A stretch of DNA of 64,000 bases, taken from the NCBI GenBank assembly GCA_016709675.1, contig JADJMH010000005.1:248001-312000 (forward strand), written 5' to 3'. The notes under the pieces are model-generated. The model worked only from the letters and a program-made list of their open reading frames with translations, was not told the origin of the DNA and ran no database searches. Both the position numbers and the translations under genes were made by a program. This document shows, in pieces, positions 33,499-41,020 of the stretch (position 1 is its first letter; each line of letters opens with the position of its first letter). This DNA is from Candidatus Accumulibacter proximus. Lineage in GTDB: Bacteria > Pseudomonadota > Gammaproteobacteria > Burkholderiales > Rhodocyclaceae.

Positions 33499-34389
33499 TC
33501 ATGGATGGCCTTGGACTTTTACACTTGCGAGTGTTTTACACCAGTCGGCAATTGCAACTTGATCCCTGAGGTCGAGGTTCCACAATTCGCCTTTCTGTTT
33601 AGCTCCACGCGTAAACGAAGAAGTTGTCGCGAGCATTGCGTGGTGAAACCCATGTTCCCACTTAACCGACCATACCTCGCGAACCAACTCCACGCCGACC
33701 TTTCTTTTTTCGGAAAAGCGTTTGCACTGGACCATCATAGAAAGCTTGAAGTCTGGTGCGACTTTACTTACTGCAATAAGGTCGATGCCGGCGTCTTTCG
33801 TATATCCCATAGGGGTAACATCCCAGCCGAAGGACTCCAGTAAGTGACCCACCAATTCTTCGAACTTCTTCCAAGGAAGATCGAAGAGTTGAACCTTCTG
33901 ATTCGCTATCGCTTTTGCAATCTCACGCCAGTCGTCAAGGAGTACCAGGCTGGGTGCTGGTAAAAGGATGAGATCGGAAGTGATCATGCTTTCGGTACTG
34001 CCGGGTGCTGTTTGTGTGCCTTGCCCAAGCAACTCGCGCCACGTTTCCGAAAATTTCGCTTGATCCTCAGGTGCGATGTGGTCGAATCCTTCGCCCATGT
34101 ATGTGCTAACCGTCTTGTCCCATCGTAACTGCTTCCCGGGTTTGTAGGTATCTCCAATACGGTTATGGAAGGACCGAAGAGCGGCTGCAAAGAGTTGGAC
34201 GCGATATTTTGGCAGTGCGGCTGTCAGTTTCCAAACCGATGCCGCCTTCGGAAGCTGACCGACGCGCAACCATAAGTCAAGGGTTGCCGGTGCGACTCCT
34301 GCGTTACTTGCGAGTCGGGTCGGTGTGAGCTTCTCGCGGAGAAGCGTTGCGTACAAAAGCCCGGAAAACGAAGTTGGTTCGTTACTCAT
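33499..34389 (-). CDS. HTH-restriction endonuclease (Mrr-type) cassette protein
   Basis: 296 residues. The N-terminal part (LREKLTPTRLASNAGVAPATLDLWLRVGQLPKAASVWKL) is a helix-turn-helix of the XRE kind. From about residue 175 the protein has a PD-(D/E)xK nuclease core of the Mrr_cat type: W-K-K-F-E-E-L-V-G-H-L-L, then GWDVTPMGYTKDAGIDLIAV with the catalytic Asp, and MMVQCKRFSEKRKVG with the Q-x-K motif. Mrr-type enzymes cut modified DNA, and similar HTH-Mrr proteins occur in defence islands. As a single-gene cassette it could be a stand-alone defence factor. The stop is 5 bases before the attC. Confidence 0.7.
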   Translation of the reverse strand: MSNEPTSFSGLLYATLLREKLTPTRLASNAGVAPATLDLWLRVGQLPKAASVWKLTAALPKYRVQLFAAALRSFHNRIGDTYKPGKQLRWDKTVSTYMGEGFDHIAPEDQAKFSETWRELLGQGTQTAPGSTESMITSDLILLPAPSLVLLDDWREIAKAIANQKVQLFDLPWKKFEELVGHLLESFGWDVTPMGYTKDAGIDLIAVSKVAPDFKLSMMVQCKRFSEKRKVGVELVREVWSVKWEHGFHHAMLATTSSFTRGAKQKGELWNLDLRDQVAIADWCKTLASVKVQGHP

Positions 34390-34420
34390 AGTCTCAGCAA
34401 TGTGACATCGCGCCGAAGTG

Positions 34421-34478
34421 GGCTAACGGTGAAATTCAGCGGGGAGCGAAGCGAGTCCGCTGCAATGCCAAGTTAGGC
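34421..34478 (-). repeat. attC site of the PIN/antitoxin cassette
   Basis: Minus strand GCCTAAC (34478-34472) to GTTAGCC (34427-34421), 58 bases, with GCAGCGGACTCGC-TTC-GCTCCCCGCTG. This has the compact textbook attC form. The antitoxin frame runs through it, giving the tail NLALQRTRFAPR. Confidence 0.9.
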
Positions 34479-34648
34479 TCCGGTGGTGGGCTGGCAGGGG
34501 CAGGAATGACCGTCCACCCTTCGGCTGCGTGTTTGTTTTGGCGCGCCTGTAAATCGGCAAAAATGCGATCGAGATCGAAGCCAAAACTAGCGGCGTGTTG
34601 TTCGCGAATCGCTCGTACTTTGTGGATGATGCTATCAGTCATATTCAT
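34436..34648 (-). CDS. small partner (probable antitoxin) of PIN toxin
   Basis: 70 residues from ATG 34648 (an internal second Met follows). MTDSIIHKVRAIREQHAASFGFDLDRIFADLQARQ is the conserved core of small proteins found directly after PIN-domain genes: I-x-x-(V/I)-R-x-x-R-E-x-x-A. They are thought to be antitoxins. It overlaps the end of the PIN gene by 14 bases. The C-terminal dozen residues are attC read-through, so the functional protein probably ends near EGWTVIPAP. Confidence 0.65.
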   Translation of the reverse strand: MNMTDSIIHKVRAIREQHAASFGFDLDRIFADLQARQNKHAAEGWTVIPAPASPPPEPNLALQRTRFAPR

Positions 34649-35074
34649 CTCCCAAGAGTTCGTCAGGCGTACAAATGAAAGGCAAGAACAAACCCAGCGG
34701 TCGGAAATTCTCGGCGATTCGCGCTTGAACTTCCGGATTGGCAATATGCCGGCAGTTCCACGTCAGCAGATAGTCCACGCCTTGATCGGCACGATACCTG
34801 AAGCAACCAGCCCTTTCGCGATTTCAACGCTGTGCGCGTTAATGTCGAGCAGCGGTATTTCCAATAGCGCGTCGAGCCGTCTGCTTGCTGCAACAGCATC
34901 TCCCAGGCTGCATTCAGTGACGACAAGCTCCGATGCCACCAAGTCGAATTCGCCACGTCGATCCCAGAAGAGAAAAGTGCTCTGCTGATGACCAGCTTCG
35001 ATCACGTTCTTGCTGGGACGAGCGGTAAGGTAGCTGATCACGGAGGTTTCAACGTAGAGTTTGCGTCTTCTCAT
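34635..35074 (-). pseudogene. PIN-domain toxin with internal deletion and frameshift
   Basis: The N-terminal part RRKLYVETSVISYLTARPS carries the first PIN Asp/Glu region (V-E-T-S-V-I-S-Y-L), then VASELVVTECSLGDA. The C-terminal part in another frame reads VDYLLTWNCRHIANPEVQARI, then LGLFLPFICTPDELLGDEYD. Joining them leaves out the usual KAAxDAxHIAxAxxxG segment, about 40 bases that normally hold a catalytic acidic residue. The gene is therefore dead both by frame and by active site. The downstream small partner is intact. Confidence 0.75.
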
Positions 35075-35200
35075 AATCTCAGTCTTGGTTCAGAAGCCGT
35101 GGTCTGTCCCCTATTGTCTTCCCAGGTCGAATGAAAAGTTTGGCCTTTAATCGACCCCGGCCCCTTTTAACCCCTTTTAACCCGCAAGGAAAGGCGTCGT

Positions 35201-36115
35201 CTACGGCGTGCCGGTATACGCTTTGAGTGCTTTGACGATCACCGTCGAAACTATGTCGACCCCAGTCTGTACGATGCCTTTCCCAGCTTCTTGTAGGGCC
35301 TTGCTGAACCATTGGCCTGTCTTGCCATCAGCAACATTCGGCTCGTTTCCTGCCTTCTGATCCTGCTGGACCGCCTCTCGCAGTTCAAGAAGCATCGGCT
35401 GCTGCAATCCAAGCTGTCCGATCGCAGCGACTAGCCCCTCTATGTCGTCTTTCTGGTTGTTGATGGACTGGAAGGAATGGCTCCCAACGATGATGGTGTT
35501 GCCAGAGCCGTAGACAGCCGTCGCAAACATCTTCTCGGTGTCTACATTAGCGACCTTCTCGACCAGCTCCTTCTCCGGCGTGTCTGGCCCAACTACGTCG
35601 CGCAGTTCTAGCGCGAAATCAAGCAGGCGAGATCGGACCTCAGTCAAGATGCCTTCGACTTGGATCATGTTTATCTCACACCAAGCCGAGATGACGTTGA
35701 CCCCGGGTTCGAGCACCTTCCTGAACAGACCGCCAAACTCCGGGGGGAGATGCCTAATCAGCTTTTGGCTGCTTTCGGATCGATACCCGCGTACGGATTC
35801 TTCGATGCTGGAGATGGACATAGTGCAAGCCATCGAAGTAAGGTATTTCCTTTGCTCATCCTTCAAGTGCATGATCGGTAGCTTGGTGTCGGCCATCCGC
35901 CATGCGATGCTTTCTACATGGCCGTGCACTTCCGCGCTGATTCTGCGGTACTCGGGCACGCTGTCCTCGTCGGGGTACCCCTTGAGCTCGTGGGTAACCC
36001 AGTTGGCAAGGTCCTTCTTGCCGATGCTGTGCAAGAGTACTTTGGTCTTGAGGAGGGCACTGGTAAGCGACCCTTTCTCGTCGCTGAGTGTCGCAATAAT
36101 CTCATCAAGTAGCAT
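35201..36115 (-). CDS. AbiTii-domain abortive-infection-type protein
   Basis: 304 residues from ATG 36115. The N-terminal 60 residues (LLDEIIATLSDEKGSLTSALLKTKVLLHSIGKKDLANWVTHELKGYPDEDSVPEYR) match the AbiTii layout, an N-terminal domain of proteins linked to phage abortive infection. The middle (ESIAWRMADTKLPIMHLKDEQ...IRHLPPEFGGLFRKVLEP) is a further domain and the C-terminus (about 215-300) is helical with an amphipathic end. No TM. First gene of its cassette, about 115 bases after the attC crossover. Between its end and the PIN gene (35075-35200) there is a GGTCGA...TCGACC imperfect hairpin and a CCCCTTTTAAC tandem, with no clear attC. Confidence 0.65.
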   Translation of the reverse strand: MLLDEIIATLSDEKGSLTSALLKTKVLLHSIGKKDLANWVTHELKGYPDEDSVPEYRRISAEVHGHVESIAWRMADTKLPIMHLKDEQRKYLTSMACTMSISSIEESVRGYRSESSQKLIRHLPPEFGGLFRKVLEPGVNVISAWCEINMIQVEGILTEVRSRLLDFALELRDVVGPDTPEKELVEKVANVDTEKMFATAVYGSGNTIIVGSHSFQSINNQKDDIEGLVAAIGQLGLQQPMLLELREAVQQDQKAGNEPNVADGKTGQWFSKALQEAGKGIVQTGVDIVSTVIVKALKAYTGTP

Positions 36116-36230
36116 TACGTGGCTCCAGTAGTGGCGACATATACAACAACCGGCGAACTTCTTTGGTGCTCGCTCTGCGCGGTGCCTGTTGGGCTCATCA
36201 ATCGCCTTGAACAGCGATGCGCGGCATGAC

Positions 36231-36314
36231 GGCTAACGAATAGCGTTTATCGGCCGCGCCGAAAGCACCCGGCCTAGCCGCTGGCGTATCCGCGGCAGAT
36301 AAACCTCGTTGGAC
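36231..36314 (-). repeat. attC site of type-2 IS91 unit (copy C)
   Basis: Minus strand GTCCAAC (36314-36308) to GTTAGCC (36237-36231), same internal sequence as copies A and B. The next cassette (AbiTii) begins TTAGCC. Confidence 0.85.
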
Positions 36315-36581
36315 TGAAGCGCCTCGACGGCGGTACTTATGGGGATTGTAAGCGTCCCGCGCCTTGGGTCAAGCCGCGGGCATGGGTTAGACGGCTTGGC
36401 GAGAGGCAGCCGAGCGGCTTCCTGCTGTTCGCGAGGGCGTGACAGGAACGAACAGGGCGCTCTGGTAAGCCCAAGCCAGCGCGGCAACCGTGCCTTCGGC
36501 ACGCTGCCGACGAGGCATCTCCTGGCGGCCGAAACTGCCATAGAGCACACGGGAAAGGCACTCGCCAAGCGCTGGCGGTTT

Positions 36582-37738
36582 TCATGGGGGTCCGCGAACC
36601 GATGCGCTCTGCGGCGCCGCCTGACGCAGGGCGGAATCGCCGCCGTCGGCACGAAGCGTCCCCTCATGGCAATGCGTGCAGCGCGCCCACTCGGCGCCGC
36701 CGACTCGCTGCAGGAAGTCCTCCACCGTCGCCGTGATCACCGGATCGGGTTCCGGTACCGACAAGGCCTGCCGTGCCAGGGATAGCTGTGTCGCCTTCGC
36801 CGCCGGGGCCAGCAGGCCGTAGTGCCGAATCCGTTTGAAACCGCTCGGCAAGACGTGCAGCAGGAAGCGGTCGATGAATTCCTCCGCCGACACGCTGAGC
36901 ACGCGCTTGCCCGGCGTGGCGCGCACGCGGAAACGGACCGTCGTCTCGTCGATCCTGACCAGACGCTCGTTCGAGATGGCTACCCGATGGGTATAGCGAC
37001 CCAGGTATTCGAGGACCTGCTCCGGGCCACCGAGCGGCTGTTTCGCATAGACCACCCAGTCGTGCGCCAGCAACTGCTGGCGCAGGGCCCGCCAGAGCTT
37101 TTCGTCGGCCAGCTCTGCCACCAGTGGCTGTCCCGAGCCTCGGGCTTCACTCAGCGCCGCAAGGAACTTGCCGCGAAAGACCCGCGACAGCGCCTGAACC
37201 GGAAACAGGAAGCCGCGCTTCGGCGACTTCCATTCGCCCTCGGGTGTCAACGCCCCGCCGGCGACCAGGGCGTGCACATGCACATGCCGCCCGAGGTCCT
37301 GCTTCCAGGTGTGCAGGACCAGCGAGAACGCGAGCTTGCCGCCCAGCCAGCGGGGATTGGCGCCGAATTCGGTGAGGGTGGCCGACGCGACACCAAAGAG
37401 GACCTCGTAGATCACCCGCGGGCGTAGCGCGATCAGCGCATGCAGCGCGTGCGGCAGGGTGAACACCAGATGGAAATACGGCACCGGTAACAGCTCCTGG
37501 CGCCGTTTCGCCAGCCAGTGCTCCTTGGCTCGGGTCTGGCACTGCGGGCAGTGGCGGTTGCGGCACGAGTGATAGACGTGTCGCGTCACCCCGCAGCCGT
37601 CACAGGTCTCGACGTGGCCGCCGAGGATGGCCGTGCGACAGGCGACGATCGCCCGCCAGACCTTGGCCTTAGCCGACGACAAAGCGTGCTTGGCGAGGTA
37701 CGCCGGCCCGTGCCAGCGGAAGACCTCGGCCAGGGTCA
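36582..37738 (-). CDS. IS91-type transposase of type-2 unit (copy C)
   Basis: 385 residues from GTG 37738, matching copy B except near the C-terminus. There HCHEGTLRADGGDSALRQ replaces HCHEGRFVPTAAIPPLRQ because two compensating one-base changes (about 36630 and 36661) shift the frame for about ten codons. The zinc knuckle WARCTHCHEG and catalytic motifs are unaffected, so the protein may still work. Alternatively both differences are base-calling errors. Confidence 0.75.
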
Positions 37739-37747
37739 CTGGCGGTG

Positions 37748-38594
37748 GCTCAACTGGGCGGGTCGAGCAGGTCCAGGGCGAGGGTTGCCGGTCAGCTTTG
37801 AGCGTGCCAGATGCAGATAGCGCGAGGTGGTCGACAGATGACCATGGCCGAGGAGCCGGCCGATGCTGTAGAGATCGACGCCGGCTTCGAGCAGGTGCGT
37901 GGCGAAGGCATGGCGAAGACCGTGGATGCCGCCTTCGGGGGCGATGCCCGCGGCGTTGCGTGCCGCATAGTAAATCCGCTGGGCGGTCTGGATTTCCATC
38001 GGGCCGGTGCCGGCCCGGTTGGCGAACAACCAGAGCCGCGGCCGGGTGTCGCGCCAGTAGGTGCGCAAGGCGGCGAGCAGGTGCGGCGACAGCAGCGTGT
38101 AACGATCCTTGCCGCCTTTGCCCTGGCGCACCTTGAGGCACATGCGATCGGCGGCGCTCTCGATGTCCCCACCTGCAGGGCGCAGACTTCCGAGACCCGC
38201 AAGCCGGCGGCGTAGGTGGTCATCAATAGCGTTCGCCCGCGCAGGGTTCTCGCCGAGTCGATCAGGCGCGCGACTTCCTCGCGCGGAGGATCTGCGGCAG
38301 GCGCTGGGGCACTTTGGCCATCGGGATGTCGAAGCCGGCTTCCGGGCGCCCGAGCACCCGCCGATAGAGGAAGCGGAAGGCACACGAGGCTTGATTGACG
38401 CTCGCGTAAGCGAGCTTCTTGTCGCGAATCAGGTGCAGCAGGTAGGCCTGGACTTCCTCGACACGCAAGTCCGCCGGCGATCGCTGGTAGTACTTCGCCA
38501 GTTCGACCAGCGCACCGATGTAGGCTTCCTGGGTCCGTGCCGCCATTCCCCGCAGGCACATGGCGTTGCTCATTCTTTCACGCAGCTCACTCAT
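37748..38594 (-). pseudogene. tyrosine recombinase of type-2 unit, multiply frameshifted (copy C)
   Basis: Same gene as 29363-30211, start ATG 38594. Relative to copy B it lacks one base at about 38168 (CCCC for CCCCC) and one at about 38285 (GCGCGGAGG for GCGCGAGAGG), with further losses at about 37776-37786 (CCAGGGCGAGGG for CCAGGGGCGAGGGG). All catalytic boxes can still be read across frames. The clustering of losses in homopolymers suggests sequencing error as much as decay. Confidence 0.7.
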
Positions 38595-38778
38595 GACTCT
38601 CTCCTCGGTTGCTGCGGGGACGTCCCCCGCAGCCAGGAGGATCGAGGATTTGCGAGCGAGTCGGGAAGCGAGGCGTCGAGACCTCAAGCGGTCAGGGTAA
38701 GGGCGAGGACGAACGCAGGCAGCAGCGGAAGGAGAGCGCAAGGGCGCTGGGGTGCCTACGCCAGCGCAGAGCGCTTTA

Positions 38779-38920
38779 GTTCAACGAGAAGTAGCAATCC
38801 TAATTGACGCAGGGCTTTGCGTCATTATGCTGTACGGATGTCCAAGAATGGACAAAGTCTCTGACAAAACAGTGGCGTACGCCATGGACCCGTCCACTAA
38901 AATCTCCGGCAATTGCGTCA
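38779..38920. promoter_or_regulatory. attI-like site and integron promoter region
   Basis: The first cassette joins at GTTGAAC (minus strand, 38785-38779), preceded on the array's 5' side by ATTGCTACTTCTC. An inverted repeat TGACGC-N8-GCGTCA lies about 20 bases further (38803-38822). This is where attI and the cassette promoter are expected, between the integrase start and the first cassette. No promoter boxes can be fixed by eye. Confidence 0.6.
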
Positions 38921-39263
38921 ATGCCCTCCAGGCTCCGCCACCACCTCGGCGGCTGTTCGATCAACGTAGCTGACCGCATCCGGTTCAAGCACTATAGCAT
39001 ACGCACGGAGCAGGCCTACGCAGACTGGGTGCGGCGCTTCATCCCTTCTTACAACAAGCGGCGCTCTCGTGAAAAGTGGCGCGCGGGAGGTCGAAGCGCT
39101 TCCAACTCACCTTGTTGTGGAGGCACGTGTTTCTGCATCGACAGAGAACCAGGCGAAGAGCGCCTAGCTTTTCCTCTACAATGATGACGCCGAGTCGGCG
39201 AAGGCTCAGAAGCGCTTACCCGTCGTTCTCACGCCGGACGAAGTGTACCGCTGCAGGCGCTGA
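38921..39263 (+). pseudogene. intI: integron integrase (intI) remnant
   Basis: From ATG 38921 the frame gives DRIRFKHYSIRTEQAYADWVRRFI, the IntI N-terminal signature (R-I-R-x-K-H-Y-S-x-R-T-E-Q-A-Y). Shifting one frame near 39070 continues KSGAREVEALPTHLVVEARVSASTENQAKSA, then a TAG at about 39165, then LFLYNDD, and KAQKRLPVVLTPDEVY with about ten residues missing before it. The catalytic domain (Arg, Lys, HxxR, Tyr) is absent. Orientation is opposite to the cassettes, as in a normal integron. The array's own integrase is therefore dead in this window. Confidence 0.85.
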
Positions 39264-39371
39264 TTCACGATGGACTTCGACGTCGGGGTTTCGGTCTCTG
39301 CTTCCGACATCGTCAAACGCATTGATTCCAACTACTTTGAGGAGGGCGAAGTTGGTCTCTGACCCTGCGGT

Positions 39372-39407
39372 CCGCCCGACGCTACGCGATAAGGCCGCGT
39401 CGGGCGG
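39372..39407. terminator. 11-bp GC-rich hairpin before the LysE gene
   Basis: CCGCCCGACGC (39372-39382) pairs perfectly with GCGTCGGGCGG (39397-39407) around a 14-base loop. No clear T-run follows. It lies between the intI remnant and the resident gene at 39444 and may mark the integron's outer edge or terminate transcription. The neighbouring bases 39264-39443 hold no other gene I can support. Confidence 0.4.
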
Positions 39408-39443
39408 TGCCTTCAAACCTTGAGCCCATTCCAGCCTGTCGCA

Positions 39444-40094
39444 ATGACTGATCTACTTCCGCCCTGGCCTGTCCTCTCGGCTTTTCTGTTCGCGAGTCTC
39501 GTGCTTGCGATCACGCCTGGCCCGGGTGTGCTCTACATCGTTACTCGCAGCCTCGTCCAGGGGCGTCGTTCCGGGCTGCTGTCGGTGGCCGGGGTCGCGC
39601 TCGGCAACCTGGGGAACGCGCTGGCAGCGTCGGTCGGCCTGGCCGCCTTGTTTGCCGCCTCGTCGCTGGCCTTTGCGGTGGTCAAGTACGCTGGCGCGCT
39701 GTACCTCTTCTACCTCGGCGTGCAGATGTTCCGCTCGCCGCAGGCTGCGAGTCCGACTCCCGCACTTTTGGCGGCGCCGTTGAGCCGCGTCCTCCGGGAT
39801 GGCTTCGTCGTCGCCTTGCTCAATCCCAAGACGACGCTCTTCTTCGCCGCTTTCCTGCCGCAGTTCCTGAGTCCCGAGGCGCCGCCCATGTTGCAGGGCA
39901 TGGCGCTGGGCTCGCTGTTCGTGGCAATCGCTACGGTGACTGATAGTGGCTACGCCCTGGCCGCCGGTCTGGTCGCGCCTGCATTGGCCCGGGCTGGCAG
40001 CGTCCGTCGCCTGGGTCGGCGTCTCGGCGGCGGCGTGTTCATCGGTCTGGCGGTGTTCACTGCTTTCACCGGTTCGCGCAGCAGGGCCGGATAG
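39444..40094 (+). CDS. LysE/RhtB family amino acid exporter
   Basis: 216 residues from ATG 39444 (the frame opens 8 codons earlier at a TTG). Six TM helices: the N-terminal LSAFLFASLVLAITPGPGVLYIVTRSL with the conserved TPGP motif, a basic GRRSGLLSVAGVALGN loop, a helix ending LYLFYLGVQMFRS, then FVVALLNPKTTLFFAAFLPQFL, which holds the family's N-P-K-x-x-x-F block. Expected to export an amino acid or related compound. It is the first resident gene right of the integron. The C-terminus is slightly short and basic, but no frameshift is obvious. Confidence 0.8.
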   Translation: MTDLLPPWPVLSAFLFASLVLAITPGPGVLYIVTRSLVQGRRSGLLSVAGVALGNLGNALAASVGLAALFAASSLAFAVVKYAGALYLFYLGVQMFRSPQAASPTPALLAAPLSRVLRDGFVVALLNPKTTLFFAAFLPQFLSPEAPPMLQGMALGSLFVAIATVTDSGYALAAGLVAPALARAGSVRRLGRRLGGGVFIGLAVFTAFTGSRSRAG

Positions 40095-40180
40095 GTCCGG
40101 GCCTTGCAAGCCAGCTGAAGACGGTAGTGATCACGATGAGTATCGGCCAGGGTCGGCCTCCATGGGCACGTCCAGAAGTC

Positions 40181-40993
40181 TCATGACGGGTTGGCGAGGC
40201 GGGTCCGCAACTCGCGCAGATACTTCAGGCCGTGGATTGCCCGGCTACCGTACCAGGAAACCATTTCGCCGTCGATCAGCGCGCAGCGCGTCCCCGGCAG
40301 CTGCTCCTGCAAGCGATGCAGGTGCTGTTTGCGAAAGGGGTAGGGCTCAGTGGAAAGAAAGACGATGTCCGCTGCACCGGCCAGCGCAGAAAGATCGACC
40401 TCCGGGTAGCGGACCGGGCTCTCGTGCGGCAGCGTATCCCAGCCGGCGGCGGCCAGCATGCGCGAGATGTAGGTGTCACGGCCAACGCTGAGCCATGGCT
40501 CGCGCCAGATCAGGTACAGCACGTGCTGTCGTGGCAGGCCGTCGGCGAGCACGTTGAGCGCCGTCCACTCGCGCTTGAAGGCGTTGCACAAGGACTCGGC
40601 CTGCCGCTCGCGCGCGAAGACGCCACCGAGCAGGCGGTAGAGATCGAGGTTGTCGCCAACCGTCAGCGGATGGGTGACGATCAGGTGCGGGACGAAGTCG
40701 GCCAGGGCCTCGACTTCCTCGCGACGGTTTTCGTCGATGTTGACGATTACATGCGTTGGCTTCAGCGCGCGCAGCTTGTCGACGTTGAAGCCTTTGGTGC
40801 CGCCCAGTTTGGGGATCCGGCGGACCACCTGTCGCGGATGGATGCAGAAGCCGGTGCGGCCAACCAGCACCTCGGCGAGGTCGAGGGCCACCAGCAATTC
40901 GGTCAGGCTGGGCACCAGCGAGACGATGCGCGGACTGCCGGCATAGCGACCGTGTACCTTGCCGAGCGCGTCGGACCATTGCATGATGAACAT
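40181..40993 (-). CDS. helical-backbone metal/cobalamin-binding protein (BtuF-like)
   Basis: About 270 residues. The TroA/BtuF fold is clear: RIVSLVPSLTELLVALDLAEVLVGRTGFCIHP, then KLGGTKGFNVDKLRALKPTHVIVN, then the long helix and the second lobe (ADIVFLSTEPYPFR...). No signal peptide is visible, so it may not be a conventional periplasmic receptor; related cytoplasmic-looking forms occur as stand-alone 'cobalamin-binding' proteins. The start is uncertain (ATG 40993 or 40984). No permease genes are adjacent. It is divergent from the SDR gene at 41021, with a gap of 27 bases. Confidence 0.7.
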   Translation of the reverse strand: MFIMQWSDALGKVHGRYAGSPRIVSLVPSLTELLVALDLAEVLVGRTGFCIHPRQVVRRIPKLGGTKGFNVDKLRALKPTHVIVNIDENRREEVEALADFVPHLIVTHPLTVGDNLDLYRLLGGVFARERQAESLCNAFKREWTALNVLADGLPRQHVLYLIWREPWLSVGRDTYISRMLAAAGWDTLPHESPVRYPEVDLSALAGAADIVFLSTEPYPFRKQHLHRLQEQLPGTRCALIDGEMVSWYGSRAIHGLKYLRELRTRLANPS

Positions 40994-41020
40994 TTCAGGC
41001 CAAAACAACAGGAGAGATGG

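Larger units (their letters stand above)
36237..38784 (-). mobile_element. IS91-type unit, type 2, copy C (first cassette next to attI)
   Basis: 2548 bases. It lies at the attI side of the array, the position of the most recently captured cassette. Its sequence is almost that of copy B, with several one-base losses in homopolymers. Confidence 0.85.
18352..39263 (-). mobile_element. degraded integron with leftward cassette array
   Basis: At the right end is an integron integrase pseudogene on the + strand (38921-39263) with an attI-like junction at 38779-38785. Leftward from there, attC sites with RYYYAAC/GTTRRRY boundaries and internal hairpins lie at 36231, 34421, 33446, 31019, 30957, 30396, 27844, 25284, 22729, 21834, 19364 and 18868. 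Most genes between them are on the minus strand, start close to the preceding attC and end at or in the next. The units are: IS91 type-2 copy C; AbiTii plus PIN/antitoxin; Mrr-like; IS91 type-1 copy 2; 144-aa protein; IS91 type-2 copy B; 167-aa plus HEPN; IS91 type-2 copy A; membrane protein; inverted IS91 type-1 copy 1; HicAB; lipoprotein; intron remnant. Confidence 0.85.

Noticed and set aside
35075..35200. An attC between AbiTii and the PIN gene
   Set aside because: A GGTCGA...TCGACC imperfect hairpin is present, but there are no RYYYAAC/GTTRRRY ends.
38752..38920. Short plus-strand frame between attI and intI as a gene
   Set aside because: It begins in the type-2 unit end and spans the attI region. 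No ribosome-binding site or family features.
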